6,012 nucleotides of DNA. Origin: JANQUM01 sp047630355. GTDB taxonomy: Bacteria; Bacteroidota; Bacteroidia; Cytophagales; Spirosomataceae. Made by a program: the position numbers and the translations under genes. This document shows positions 1 to 6,004 of this stretch, piece after piece. The notes under the pieces are model-generated. The model was not told the DNA's origin and ran no database searches. It saw only the letters and a program-made list of their open reading frames with translations. Within the stretch, counting starts at the first letter, position 1. Every line of letters starts with the position of its first letter. Where the stretch lies: assembly GCA_047630355.1 (NCBI GenBank), contig JBLHXN010000178.1:1-6012 (forward strand). The letters run 5' to 3'.

Positions 1-54
1 AGTAAATAATGCTATTGTAAGTGAGTAAATGCAGATGTTTAATAACTTTTTCAT
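1..54 (-). CDS. 5' end of a gene for an exported protein (partial, runs off the window)
   Basis: Reading leftward from an ATG at 54-52, eighteen codons stay open to the window edge and give MKKLLNICIYSLTIALFT. This is a typical start of a Sec signal peptide: a lysine pair followed by a hydrophobic stretch, much like the starts of the two genes before it on the same strand. It begins 64 bases after the stop of the thioredoxin-like gene, so it may be the third member of a leftward operon or may have its own promoter in that gap. The mature protein lies outside the window and nothing can be said about its function. The call rests on the signal-peptide look, strand and position only, so a chance open frame is possible. 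Confidence 0.6.
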   Translation of the reverse strand, partial: MKKLLNICIYSLTIALFT

Positions 55-62
55 AAATCGTA

Positions 63-94
63 ATTATACGCTATCACTATTATACGCTATCACT
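63..94. repeat. Perfect 16-bp tandem duplication
   Basis: The 16-mer attatacgctatcact occurs twice back to back (63-78 and 79-94) with no mismatch. It lies between the stop of the thioredoxin-like gene and the start of the leftward partial gene, ending nine bases from that start. On the minus strand each copy ends in TATAAT. Primary promoters in Bacteroidota normally use TAnnTTTG instead, so a promoter role is only a possibility. Perfect identity suggests a recent slippage or duplication event. Confidence 0.9.
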
Positions 95-118
95 TTGAGG
101 ATTATGCTCGTTCAAAAA

Positions 119-1486
119 TTAGTTAACAGCAAAGGTTATTGGTAAACGCTTCTTCATTCTCTTCAACGATTCTGCCAGGATCGAAGTATTTGTGCTCATC
201 TTTTTACCAGTTTTTATCGCTTTCTTCTCCAATTTTATCGCCTCCTTTCTCATTCCCATTCTGTAGAGGAGGTTGGCTTTCGTATCCAAATTTGCCGGGC
301 TGACGAATAACTCTAAAGAACGGTCTGACCAACGCGAAGCACGCTCCAAGTCTCCTTTTAACTCCGCCATTGTTACGTAACCCCACGATAATTCGTTCAG
401 TTGGTAAGACGCAGACTTTGCCGCTCCGTTTTCCAGACTTTTTAACATTATCATGTATTGCTGAGATTTTTCTTTCAGGTTACGAGCCTGAGCTTCCCGC
501 TTGAAGTTTTCAATGGCACGTTCAGACTCATAAGATAATTCGCTGTCAGACTTTCCCATCAAATAATCGGCTTGCTCTTCGGCTAACTTTCGATATTCAA
601 CAAAGTTTTGGGAAATTTTGGCATAGTCAAACCTAAATTGTTTCTCTTCCGCCATAGCTCCGTTGGGAGAGTACGAAGTAGCGTGAACCGCCGCAATCAA
701 ACGATCAAAAAGCGAATCATCGCTTGTTTCGACTACTTTTTTGAAGGTTAACTTCTTTGCGATAGTAATTCCATTTATGACAGATTCACGCTGCTGATCG
801 GTGAGCTGTTCAAAGTTTCCGAGTGAATTATTCAGAACCGTGAATCCTTCGGAGTCGATAGATTCAATATTCTTAGAGATAATACTCAGCACTTTTTCGG
901 TTTGCTGCTCGCTTGGTGGTACTACTTTAACGTATTCCTCAAGTATTTGCGGTTGCCGACCTTCTTTAATTGATTTCTGACGCAAGTATTCATACACTAT
1001 TTTCGGGCTTCTTTCACCGCCTTCGTAAGCCGCTGAAAGTTCGCTCAATGGTCGGAAGTTCCGGGCGGTGCTTCGTGCTTTGGTGGCTTCTCTGATAAGT
1101 TGGTCAGGAGTCATCGCACCCTTCACCTTATAAATTAGTTCGCCTTCGTACGTGGTAAAAACGTAAGTTGGATAACTCAGGACGCCATAATTTGCGGCGA
1201 TTTTTTTTCCAATTTCGCTTTCTGCGTCAATTTTGAGATTTACAAACGTTCCGTTAAATCGATTCCCAACTTCCTTTTTTGTGAATACAAACTTATCCAT
1301 TTGCTTGCACGGTTTACACCAAGTAGTGTAAATGTCTATAAAAATGGACTTTTCGGATTCCTTTGCGGTTGACTGGGCGAGTTTCCAGTCATTTTCGATA
1401 AACTGAATCCCTTTTTGCTCTTCCTGTGCGAAAGCGGATAATGAAGTAATAAATACGATGGAAAAAATAAGCATTGTAGTTTTCAT
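119..1486 (-). CDS. Periplasmic thioredoxin-fold protein with a helical TPR-like C-terminal region
   Basis: This 455-residue protein begins with a signal peptide (about residues 1-20, MKTTMLIFSIVFITSLSAFA, likely cut before QEEQ). A thioredoxin-like domain follows at about 30-137. It has the W-C-K-P-C active site (C57, C60) after a hydrophobic beta strand, and a cis-proline loop S-Y-P-T (P106), the two hallmarks of the fold. Residues 140-455 are charged and mostly helical; about 366-430 look like one or two TPR-type helix pairs. The likely role is thiol-disulfide exchange or chaperoning in the periplasm, with partner unknown. The ATG at 1486 is preferred over an in-frame TTG at 1495, because the ATG gives a clean signal peptide. 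It begins seven bases after the preceding gene's stop, so the two are almost certainly co-transcribed. The fold is well supported; the substrate is not. Confidence 0.9.
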   Translation of the reverse strand: MKTTMLIFSIVFITSLSAFAQEEQKGIQFIENDWKLAQSTAKESEKSIFIDIYTTWCKPCKQMDKFVFTKKEVGNRFNGTFVNLKIDAESEIGKKIAANYGVLSYPTYVFTTYEGELIYKVKGAMTPDQLIREATKARSTARNFRPLSELSAAYEGGERSPKIVYEYLRQKSIKEGRQPQILEEYVKVVPPSEQQTEKVLSIISKNIESIDSEGFTVLNNSLGNFEQLTDQQRESVINGITIAKKLTFKKVVETSDDSLFDRLIAAVHATSYSPNGAMAEEKQFRFDYAKISQNFVEYRKLAEEQADYLMGKSDSELSYESERAIENFKREAQARNLKEKSQQYMIMLKSLENGAAKSASYQLNELSWGYVTMAELKGDLERASRWSDRSLELFVSPANLDTKANLLYRMGMRKEAIKLEKKAIKTGKKMSTNTSILAESLKRMKKRLPITFAVN

Positions 1487-1501
1487 AAATATCAAAGCTA
1501 A

Positions 1502-2203
1502 TTAGTTTGTCGATACGTTCTCAGATTCAGGACGGAAATTAGCTGCGTGTTTTCTATTTCTAAAGACATATCTCAAAATGCTACCGAGGTACAGCCGGCT
1601 TCCCAAACCAAGATACAAATTACTGATACTTGGTTGCATATTATAATTCTGAACCCAACGATATCCAACCTGACTTGTTAAGCCAATAAAACGGGTTGCT
1701 TTCCATTCTCCGTAAACGCCCAATTGAATAGGCACGAATTTATCGGGTTTATTAAATACGTTCAAGTTTTCAAAATAAGGTATATCTTTATTGTATGTTG
1801 CTCCCAAACCAATATCAAACGTTGTACCGATTGCATAACGGTACTTGTCAAGCAAAATATGCTGGTAAGATAAGGAATAATAAAACGCCTCAAGTTGATT
1901 AATGTACCGGGGATTCAGAATCGTTCTGGGTTTTAGTAAACCGATGTCATCTGCAAACGAGAACCAGCGGTAAGCAAATGTTAGCCGATGCCTCTTGGCT
2001 CCAAAACGAACCCCCGCCCGAACTCCTTTAAAGGCCACCGAATTTCCGTCAATAAAACTCAACCGATTATCTATACCGATGCTCGGAAACGTCCGATAAA
2101 CCACCGTGGTGTCAGGAATGAAAAATATGGGCAATTTGTCATTCTGAGCCTGAACTCCTAAGTGATAAATTAGAATCAAAATTAGAAGCAGGGTTTTACG
2201 CAT
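1502..2203 (-). CDS. Probable small outer-membrane beta-barrel protein, family unknown
   Basis: A 233-residue protein with a clear signal peptide (about 1-19, MRKTLLLILILIYHLGVQA, likely cut before QNDK). The mature part is rich in aromatic residues and in alternating hydrophobic/polar stretches typical of transmembrane beta strands, for example around 59-84 (VRAGVRF, RLTFAYRWF), 106-115 (FYYSLSYQHI), 122-136 and 155-212 (GVYGEW, TSQVGYRW, YLGLGSRLYLG). A short basic tail follows. This pattern fits an 8- to 10-strand outer-membrane barrel of the kind common in Bacteroidota, but no specific family is recognised and no enzymatic motif is visible. It is the first gene of the leftward cluster, placed just before the thioredoxin-like gene and divergent from ccmF. 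The ATG at 2203 is the natural start because the signal peptide begins there. Confidence 0.8.
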   Translation of the reverse strand: MRKTLLLILILIYHLGVQAQNDKLPIFFIPDTTVVYRTFPSIGIDNRLSFIDGNSVAFKGVRAGVRFGAKRHRLTFAYRWFSFADDIGLLKPRTILNPRYINQLEAFYYSLSYQHILLDKYRYAIGTTFDIGLGATYNKDIPYFENLNVFNKPDKFVPIQLGVYGEWKATRFIGLTSQVGYRWVQNYNMQPSISNLYLGLGSRLYLGSILRYVFRNRKHAANFRPESENVSTN

Positions 2204-2211
2204 TGTGTTAT

Positions 2212-2240
2212 CAAACGTTGGAAATATATTAAAATTTCAA
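2212..2240 (-). promoter_or_regulatory. Candidate Bacteroidota promoter for the leftward cluster
   Basis: On the minus strand a TTG (2240-2238) is followed after 18 bases by AACGTTTG (2219-2212), one mismatch from the TAnnTTTG -7 consensus, with the expected spacing. Transcription would start only a few bases before the ATG at 2203, giving an almost leaderless message. That is unusual, so the call is weak. Confidence 0.3.
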
Positions 2241-2261
2241 CATAGACTGAAGGATAATGTC

Positions 2262-2275
2262 GGTTTCGCTAAACC
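2262..2275. repeat. Short inverted repeat in the divergent intergenic region
   Basis: GGTTT (2262-2266) and AAACC (2271-2275) are perfect inverted arms around a CGCT loop. The element lies midway between the two divergent starts and 18 bases upstream of the ccmF -7 element. It could be an operator or a weak hairpin; a TTTT follows on the plus strand. The short arms make chance possible. Confidence 0.3.
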
Positions 2276-2293
2276 TTTTCGTTAAAAAGAGAG

Positions 2294-2301
2294 TAAATTT
2301 G
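2294..2301 (+). promoter_or_regulatory. -7 promoter element of ccmF
   Basis: TAAATTTG matches the Bacteroidota -7 consensus TAnnTTTG exactly and ends 31 bases before the ccmF ATG. No good -33 TTG is seen at the usual distance upstream, so strength is uncertain. No Shine-Dalgarno sequence precedes the ATG, which is normal in this phylum. Confidence 0.45.
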
Positions 2302-2332
2302 TAATATAATTACATATCCACAAACTAACGCA

Positions 2333-4870
2333 ATGCTAAGACCATATTTGGGGAATATTGGGCATGCCGCCATTATAATATCATTTGTTACAGCAGTTAT
2401 TGCTACTTATGCCTACTGGCAGGCATCCCGAAATCTCACGAACAAAAATAAATGGACACCTATCGCCCGAAGTACATTTTTTGTGCACGGAGTTGCTCTG
2501 ATTACGGTTGTTGTCACACTTTTTACCATAATTTTTAATCGTTACTTTGAATACCATTACGCCTGGGATAATTCATCCCTGAGTTTACCGCTTGGCTACG
2601 CCATATCTTGCTTCTGGCAGGATCAGGAAGGTAGCTTTCTGCTTTGGATGTTCTGGAACGTTTTAGTAGGTTCCGTAATGATCTGGCAATTCAGCCGAAT
2701 AAACAAAGAAAACAAAAAAGGGACGGTGGACTTTGAAGCTCCGACCATGACCATCTTCGCTGCCGTGCAAGGCTTTTTGTCGTCGATGATACTGGGAGTC
2801 GTGATTTTCGGTGAATTAAAGATTGGTAGTTCTCCTTTCCTTTTACTGAGGGAATCAATGTCGAATATTCCCATTTTTCAAACCAACCCTGATTTTATTC
2901 CGAAAGACGGAAACGGTCTGAACCCGTTACTGCAAAACTACTGGATGGTTATTCACCCACCCACGTTGTTTTTAGGCTTTTCGTTGACCTTTGTTCCGTT
3001 TGCATTTGCCATGGCGGGGCTTTGGAAAAAGAAATACACGGAATGGGTAAAACCTGCTTTACCCTGGACTTTACTCGCCACCGTAGTACTCGGTACGGGT
3101 ATTATGATGGGAGCCATCTGGGCGTACGAAACGCTAAATTTTGGGGGTTATTGGAACTGGGATCCAGTTGAAAATGCCGTTTACGTGCCTTGGCTCGTGT
3201 TAGTTGCAAGTTTTCACACCATGCTGCTTGCAAAGAAGAGTAGTTCGGCGTTGAAATACAGCCTAATCCTCGTGGTGGCTCAGTTCATCTTAATACTGTA
3301 TTCTACCTTTCTTACCCGAAGTGGGATTTTGGGGAACGCATCTGTGCATTCGTTTACCGATTTAGGGCTCTCGGGTCAATTATTGATTTACCTGTTGACT
3401 TTCGTATTCATGGCAATCATCCTGATGGTTGTCCGGTGGAAACACTTGCCAAAAGATAATAAGGAAATTACGACGTTTACGCCTGATTTCTGGATGACAA
3501 CCGGCGTAATTTTATTACTATTGGCGGCTTTTCAGGTAACAGTAACAACCTCGATTCCGGTTTACAACAAGATCTCGGAATTGTTCGGAGGAAATCTAAA
3601 CATGGCAATGCCCGCCGAGCAGATTGAACATTACACAAACTTCCAGATGTGGTTTTTTATTGTCATTGTGGCACTGTCTGGCATCGCTCAGTTCTTTTGG
3701 TGGAAACGCATTGACGAAAAAACGATTAGTAAATTGCTCAATCCGCTCATAATAAGTCTTTTACTGTCCAGTCTCATCATCGTTTTCTTTAAGGTGAATA
3801 ACTGGAAGTACATTCTGATTTTGACAACTTCTATGTTTAGCATCGTAGCCAATACGAATATCCTGACTGATGTTATCAAAGGTAAATGGAAAGTAGCGGG
3901 AGGGGCAATTACGCACATTGGTGTAGCGTTGATGTTGCTCGGAATTATGTTCTCTTCGGGATATTCTAAGGTAGTTTCCTTGAATAATACGGGACAAGAA
4001 ATTTTCGCGAATGCAGAAGACGAAAATAAAGAAAACGTAATACTTTGGCTCAATCGCCCCACCGCGTTGCAAGATTTTTCCCTGACGTATAAAGGACAAT
4101 TTGTGGACGTTCGTGACGTGCCGGGCTACATTGAGAAAAGGTTTATCCAACCTATTCCGACGAGTGACTTCAAGGGGGTTGCCCGGGCCGATATTATGGA
4201 CGGCGAAAAGCTGTTTTTTAGCCGAGGTGACACCGTAGAGTACGAAGCCGAGAATACGTATTATCAGGTAGCTTACGAAGAGAAAGATAAAGAGCCGTTC
4301 AACTTGTACCCACGCTTTCAGATGAACGAACAAATGGGGAATGTAGCTTCGCCCGATATTAAGAAATTCTGGAATCGGGATGTTTATACGCACGTAACTT
4401 TCGTGACCGTGGACGAAGACCGGGAGTGGGGACCCGCCGAGGAATTTAACGTAGCCATGAAAGATACTTTCTTCCTGAATGATTACGTCGCTATTCTGGA
4501 AGATGTGCGAGGCGTACGTGAAGTAGACGGAATCAAGCTGCAAGAAGGCGATGCCGCTGCTATTGCTACCGTAAGAGTTTTGGAACGCGACGGCGAGAAA
4601 ATACTTAGTCCGTCTTTTGTGATTAAAGACCGCGAAGTATGGAGCCGCCCCGTGGTGAGTAGCGAGTTAGGTTTACGAATTCAGCTGACAAAGATTGATC
4701 CGGTGAGTGGGCAGTTTAGTTTTTCTGTGAGTAGAGGACAACGGGAATTCATTGTGTTAAAAGCTCTGGAGAAACCGCAAATTAATCTATTATGGATTGG
4801 GACTTTATTGCTGATGGTTGGGGTTTCAATTGCGACGGTGCGACGGTTCAGAATTGCAAAAATTGCGTAA
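2333..4870 (+). CDS. ccmF: Cytochrome c haem lyase subunit CcmF (CcmF/CcsA family), long form
   Basis: CcmF joins haem, delivered by holo-CcmE, to the CxxCH cysteines of apocytochrome c outside the inner membrane (System I). The 845-residue protein has about 15 predicted helices. Family signatures in order: W-Q-D-Q-E-G-S at 95-101; H-P-P-T at 208-211; the tryptophan-rich WWD-type haem motif N-F-G-G-Y-W-N-W-D-P-V-E-N at 269-281; H295; T-R-S-G with A-S-V-H (H339); and A-I-T-H-I-G (H528). By position H208 and H339 correspond to the periplasmic ligands, and H295 and H528 to the transmembrane ligands, of E. coli CcmF (H173, H303, H261, H491). Residues about 545-815 form a soluble, probably periplasmic domain much larger than in the roughly 650-residue proteobacterial protein. 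A last helix (817-836) and basic tail follow. No ccmA-E or ccmH gene is in the window. Databases may label such proteins CcsA. Confidence 0.95.
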   Translation: MLRPYLGNIGHAAIIISFVTAVIATYAYWQASRNLTNKNKWTPIARSTFFVHGVALITVVVTLFTIIFNRYFEYHYAWDNSSLSLPLGYAISCFWQDQEGSFLLWMFWNVLVGSVMIWQFSRINKENKKGTVDFEAPTMTIFAAVQGFLSSMILGVVIFGELKIGSSPFLLLRESMSNIPIFQTNPDFIPKDGNGLNPLLQNYWMVIHPPTLFLGFSLTFVPFAFAMAGLWKKKYTEWVKPALPWTLLATVVLGTGIMMGAIWAYETLNFGGYWNWDPVENAVYVPWLVLVASFHTMLLAKKSSSALKYSLILVVAQFILILYSTFLTRSGILGNASVHSFTDLGLSGQLLIYLLTFVFMAIILMVVRWKHLPKDNKEITTFTPDFWMTTGVILLLLAAFQVTVTTSIPVYNKISELFGGNLNMAMPAEQIEHYTNFQMWFFIVIVALSGIAQFFWWKRIDEKTISKLLNPLIISLLLSSLIIVFFKVNNWKYILILTTSMFSIVANTNILTDVIKGKWKVAGGAITHIGVALMLLGIMFSSGYSKVVSLNNTGQEIFANAEDENKENVILWLNRPTALQDFSLTYKGQFVDVRDVPGYIEKRFIQPIPTSDFKGVARADIMDGEKLFFSRGDTVEYEAENTYYQVAYEEKDKEPFNLYPRFQMNEQMGNVASPDIKKFWNRDVYTHVTFVTVDEDREWGPAEEFNVAMKDTFFLNDYVAILEDVRGVREVDGIKLQEGDAAAIATVRVLERDGEKILSPSFVIKDREVWSRPVVSSELGLRIQLTKIDPVSGQFSFSVSRGQREFIVLKALEKPQINLLWIGTLLLMVGVSIATVRRFRIAKIA

Positions 4871-4891
4871 TTTTTCGCACGAGGTGCAACC

Positions 4892-4906
4892 TTAGGTTAA
4901 TCCTAA
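4892..4906. repeat. Small inverted repeat after ccmF
   Basis: TTAGG (4892-4896) and CCTAA (4902-4906) flank a five-base loop, and just before lies a shorter GCAC-GAG-GTGC hairpin (4877-4887). Neither is followed by a T run, so this is not a convincing terminator. Read-through from ccmF into the next gene is possible. Confidence 0.3.
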
Positions 4907-4958
4907 ACATCTTTGCTGAAAAGTTATAAATCATTCACCCAAAACCACATTTTACCAG

Positions 4959-5384
4959 ATGAAGAAATTAACCATCGTTTTCGCCCTGTTTTTAACAACG
5001 TTTGCTGCCCTTGCTGTTACACCCGATTCAAGTTTTGAACTGGATGCCGCAACGCTCGAAGCAGAATTCTCCGATTTAGATAAAATCGAGTCTTTTATTG
5101 AAAAAAATGATGGCGTAACTTTACAGGAATTGACCGCTGAGCGAGCTGATTTGCTCGAAAGCGTAATATTGATGGCAGATACTTCTACGGTCTTTACCAC
5201 CGAAGAAATGCCCATTCTGGGTGGATTTTGGTGGGGATGCTGTTTAGGAATTGTGGGTCTTGCTTTAGTTTATTTTATAACCGACAATGACCGTGACGAA
5301 GTAAAGAAAGCATTGATAGGTTGCGTAATCTCAAGTTTAGTAATTGGATTAGGCGGAATATTTAATGTATTCAATATTTTCTGA
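4959..5384 (+). CDS. Exported small membrane protein with two C-terminal helices, function unknown
   Basis: A 141-residue protein with a signal peptide (about 1-19, MKKLTIVFALFLTTFAALA). A short acidic segment follows (about 22-84, with many D and E and helical character), then two hydrophobic segments at about 87-107 and 117-138. They are joined by a charged loop, T-D-N-D-R-D-E-V-K-K. The first helix begins with L-G-G-F-W-W-G-C-C-L-G (C94, C95) and the second carries another cysteine (C122). Similar small proteins with an FWWGCC-type motif and a TDxD loop occur in Bacteroidota as uncharacterised proteins, to my recollection; no function is known to me. It starts 88 bases after ccmF on the same strand and ends before a strong terminator, so it could be the last gene of a ccmF transcript or have its own promoter; no clear promoter is seen. 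Confidence 0.8.
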   Translation: MKKLTIVFALFLTTFAALAVTPDSSFELDAATLEAEFSDLDKIESFIEKNDGVTLQELTAERADLLESVILMADTSTVFTTEEMPILGGFWWGCCLGIVGLALVYFITDNDRDEVKKALIGCVISSLVIGLGGIFNVFNIF

Positions 5385-5405
5385 CTTATTCAGACATCAT
5401 TTGAG

Positions 5406-5437
5406 AAAGCGATACGTTTAAACGTGTCGCTTTTTTT
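5406..5437 (+). terminator. Strong intrinsic terminator
   Basis: AGCGATACG (5408-5416) pairs with CGTGTCGCT (5423-5431), with one G-U pair, around a TTTAAA loop. Seven T residues follow (5431-5437), and the stem can extend through the flanking A and T bases. It lies 21 bases after the stop of the small membrane protein gene and marks the end of the ccmF-side transcript. Confidence 0.9.
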
Positions 5438-5441
5438 GATT

Positions 5442-5603
5442 ATGTTTGTTAGGTTCAAGACCTTTTACATGCCTAAGATTGCTCCTCATAAAGTATTTAC
5501 TTTCTTTGTCTTTATGAACGGTAAGGCTGTTGATATTTACGCCTGTGATGAAATGTACCACATTCGGGATTTTATGGGAATTCCTGAAAATTGGATGGAA
5601 TAA
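5442..5603 (+). CDS. Small hypothetical ORF (53 codons; possible shorter start at 5469)
   Basis: An open frame from ATG 5442 to TAA 5601-5603 gives MFVRFKTFYMPKIAPHKVFT and continues through FVFMNGKAVDIYACDEMY to end in GIPENWME. An in-frame ATG at 5469 would give 44 residues. The composition looks protein-like: mixed charged and aromatic residues, no low-complexity runs, and two adjacent in-frame stop codons at the end. There is no signal peptide or recognised domain. TATGTTTG at 5441-5448 matches the Bacteroidota -7 consensus; if it is a promoter, the start at 5469 would be the one used, but no -33 element is evident. It could also be a remnant of a larger gene. It sits alone between the terminator and the repeat array. 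Confidence 0.4.
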   Translation: MFVRFKTFYMPKIAPHKVFTFFVFMNGKAVDIYACDEMYHIRDFMGIPENWME

Positions 5604-5638
5604 TAACCGGAATTACGTTCTTTGAAATAAACTTTTAA

Positions 5639-5664
5639 GCACCCTGATTGAAGACTTTAATGAT
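5639..5664 (+). repeat. Possible decayed repeat fragment at the array edge
   Basis: These 26 bases, starting gcaccctgattgaaga, match the 3' half of the repeat at 5873-5922 in 17 of 26 positions, 14 of the first 18. The end falls exactly 30 bases before the proposed start of the next decayed repeat at 5695. The upstream half shows no clear match. It may be a further, heavily decayed repeat at the old end of the array, or chance. Confidence 0.3.
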
Positions 5665-5668
5665 GTCA

Positions 5669-5688
5669 GGTTGAGCGGAGTCGAAACC
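5669..5688. repeat. Dispersed intergenic repeat-like sequence
   Basis: The 20-mer ggttgagcggagtcgaaacc is an imperfect palindrome with GGTT/AACC ends. From memory, closely similar GAGCGGAGTCGAA-type sequences are scattered between genes in many Bacteroidota genomes. Only one copy is in the window, so the repeat status rests on prior knowledge. Confidence 0.45.
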
Positions 5689-5694
5689 CTCTTC

Positions 5695-5760
5695 CTAACG
5701 AATTAATTACAACTAGGCTTACGTTTCAGGTTACGCATCCTGATTGGAAATTTTTACATT
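5695..5760 (+). repeat. Decayed terminal repeat with a 16-nt insertion (form B)
   Basis: Bases 5701-5712 (aattaattacaa) match the aattgattacaa of the intact repeats. Bases 5729-5760 match the last 32 bases of the repeat at 5873-5922 with a few changes (ttacgcatcctgattgg, then tttacatt). Between them lie 16 extra bases, which look like an imperfect duplication of the following segment (aggcttacgtttc beside aggttacgcatcc). The first six bases, expected to read gttgtg, are not conserved. Confidence 0.6.
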
Positions 5761-5790
5761 CGAGTCTAAGATTATTGCATCACTTGATAG

Positions 5791-5842
5791 GTTGTGAATT
5801 GATTATAACGGGGCCGACCCTTCGGTTGGAGATTGTTACATT
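5791..5842 (+). repeat. Array repeat, form A (52 nt)
   Basis: It starts gttgtgaattgatt and ends gattgttacatt. The core holds ccgacc-cttc-ggttgg, a six-pair hairpin including one G-T pair. It differs from the repeat at 5953-6004 at a single base (T instead of C at repeat position 16). Confidence 0.75.
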
Positions 5843-5872
5843 TACGTAATTCGCCGCAAACAAGCCCAGCGG

Positions 5873-5922
5873 GTTGTGAATTGATTACAAGATTACGCAT
5901 CCCGATTGGAGATTATTACATT
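5873..5922 (+). repeat. Array repeat, form B (50 nt)
   Basis: Its first 18 bases (gttgtgaattgattacaa) equal those of the repeat at 5953-6004, and its last 17 match with one change. The middle is a different 15-base sequence (gattacgcatcccga) in place of the 17-base core of form A, and the form A hairpin is lost. The same core, slightly changed, is seen in the decayed repeat at 5695-5760. Confidence 0.75.
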
Positions 5923-5952
5923 GAAGTTATCGAAGCTTATTTTTCTAATGTT

Positions 5953-6004
5953 GTTGTGAATTGATTACAACGGGGCCGACCCTTCGGTTGGAGATTGTTA
6001 CATT
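5953..6004 (+). repeat. Array repeat, form A (52 nt)
   Basis: It is identical to 5791-5842 except for C at repeat position 16. It is followed by only eight bases before the window ends (gaagttat), the same eight that begin the preceding spacer at 5923. Confidence 0.75.

Noticed and set aside
204..386. 60-codon open frame on the minus strand
   Set aside because: It lies within the thioredoxin-like gene in another frame and resembles no protein.
1484..1495. TTG start at 1495 for the thioredoxin-like gene
   Set aside because: The ATG at 1486 gives a standard lysine-led signal peptide; the TTG would only add three residues.
2623..2874. 83-codon open frame on the minus strand
   Set aside because: It is antisense to ccmF, with no protein-like features or start context.
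3688..4062. 124-codon open frame on the minus strand
   Set aside because: It is antisense to the CcmF membrane region; its hydrophobicity simply mirrors the transmembrane codons.
3761..4543. 260-codon open frame on the minus strand
   Set aside because: It lies entirely opposite ccmF, whose family motifs are unmistakable. The antisense translation has no recognisable domain or signal peptide.
4877..4906. Terminator after ccmF
   Set aside because: Two small hairpins exist but no T run follows, unlike the clear terminator at 5406-5437.
4952..5215. 87-codon serine-rich open frame on the minus strand
   Set aside because: It is antisense to the exported two-helix protein; the serine-rich composition is a by-product of the opposite strand.
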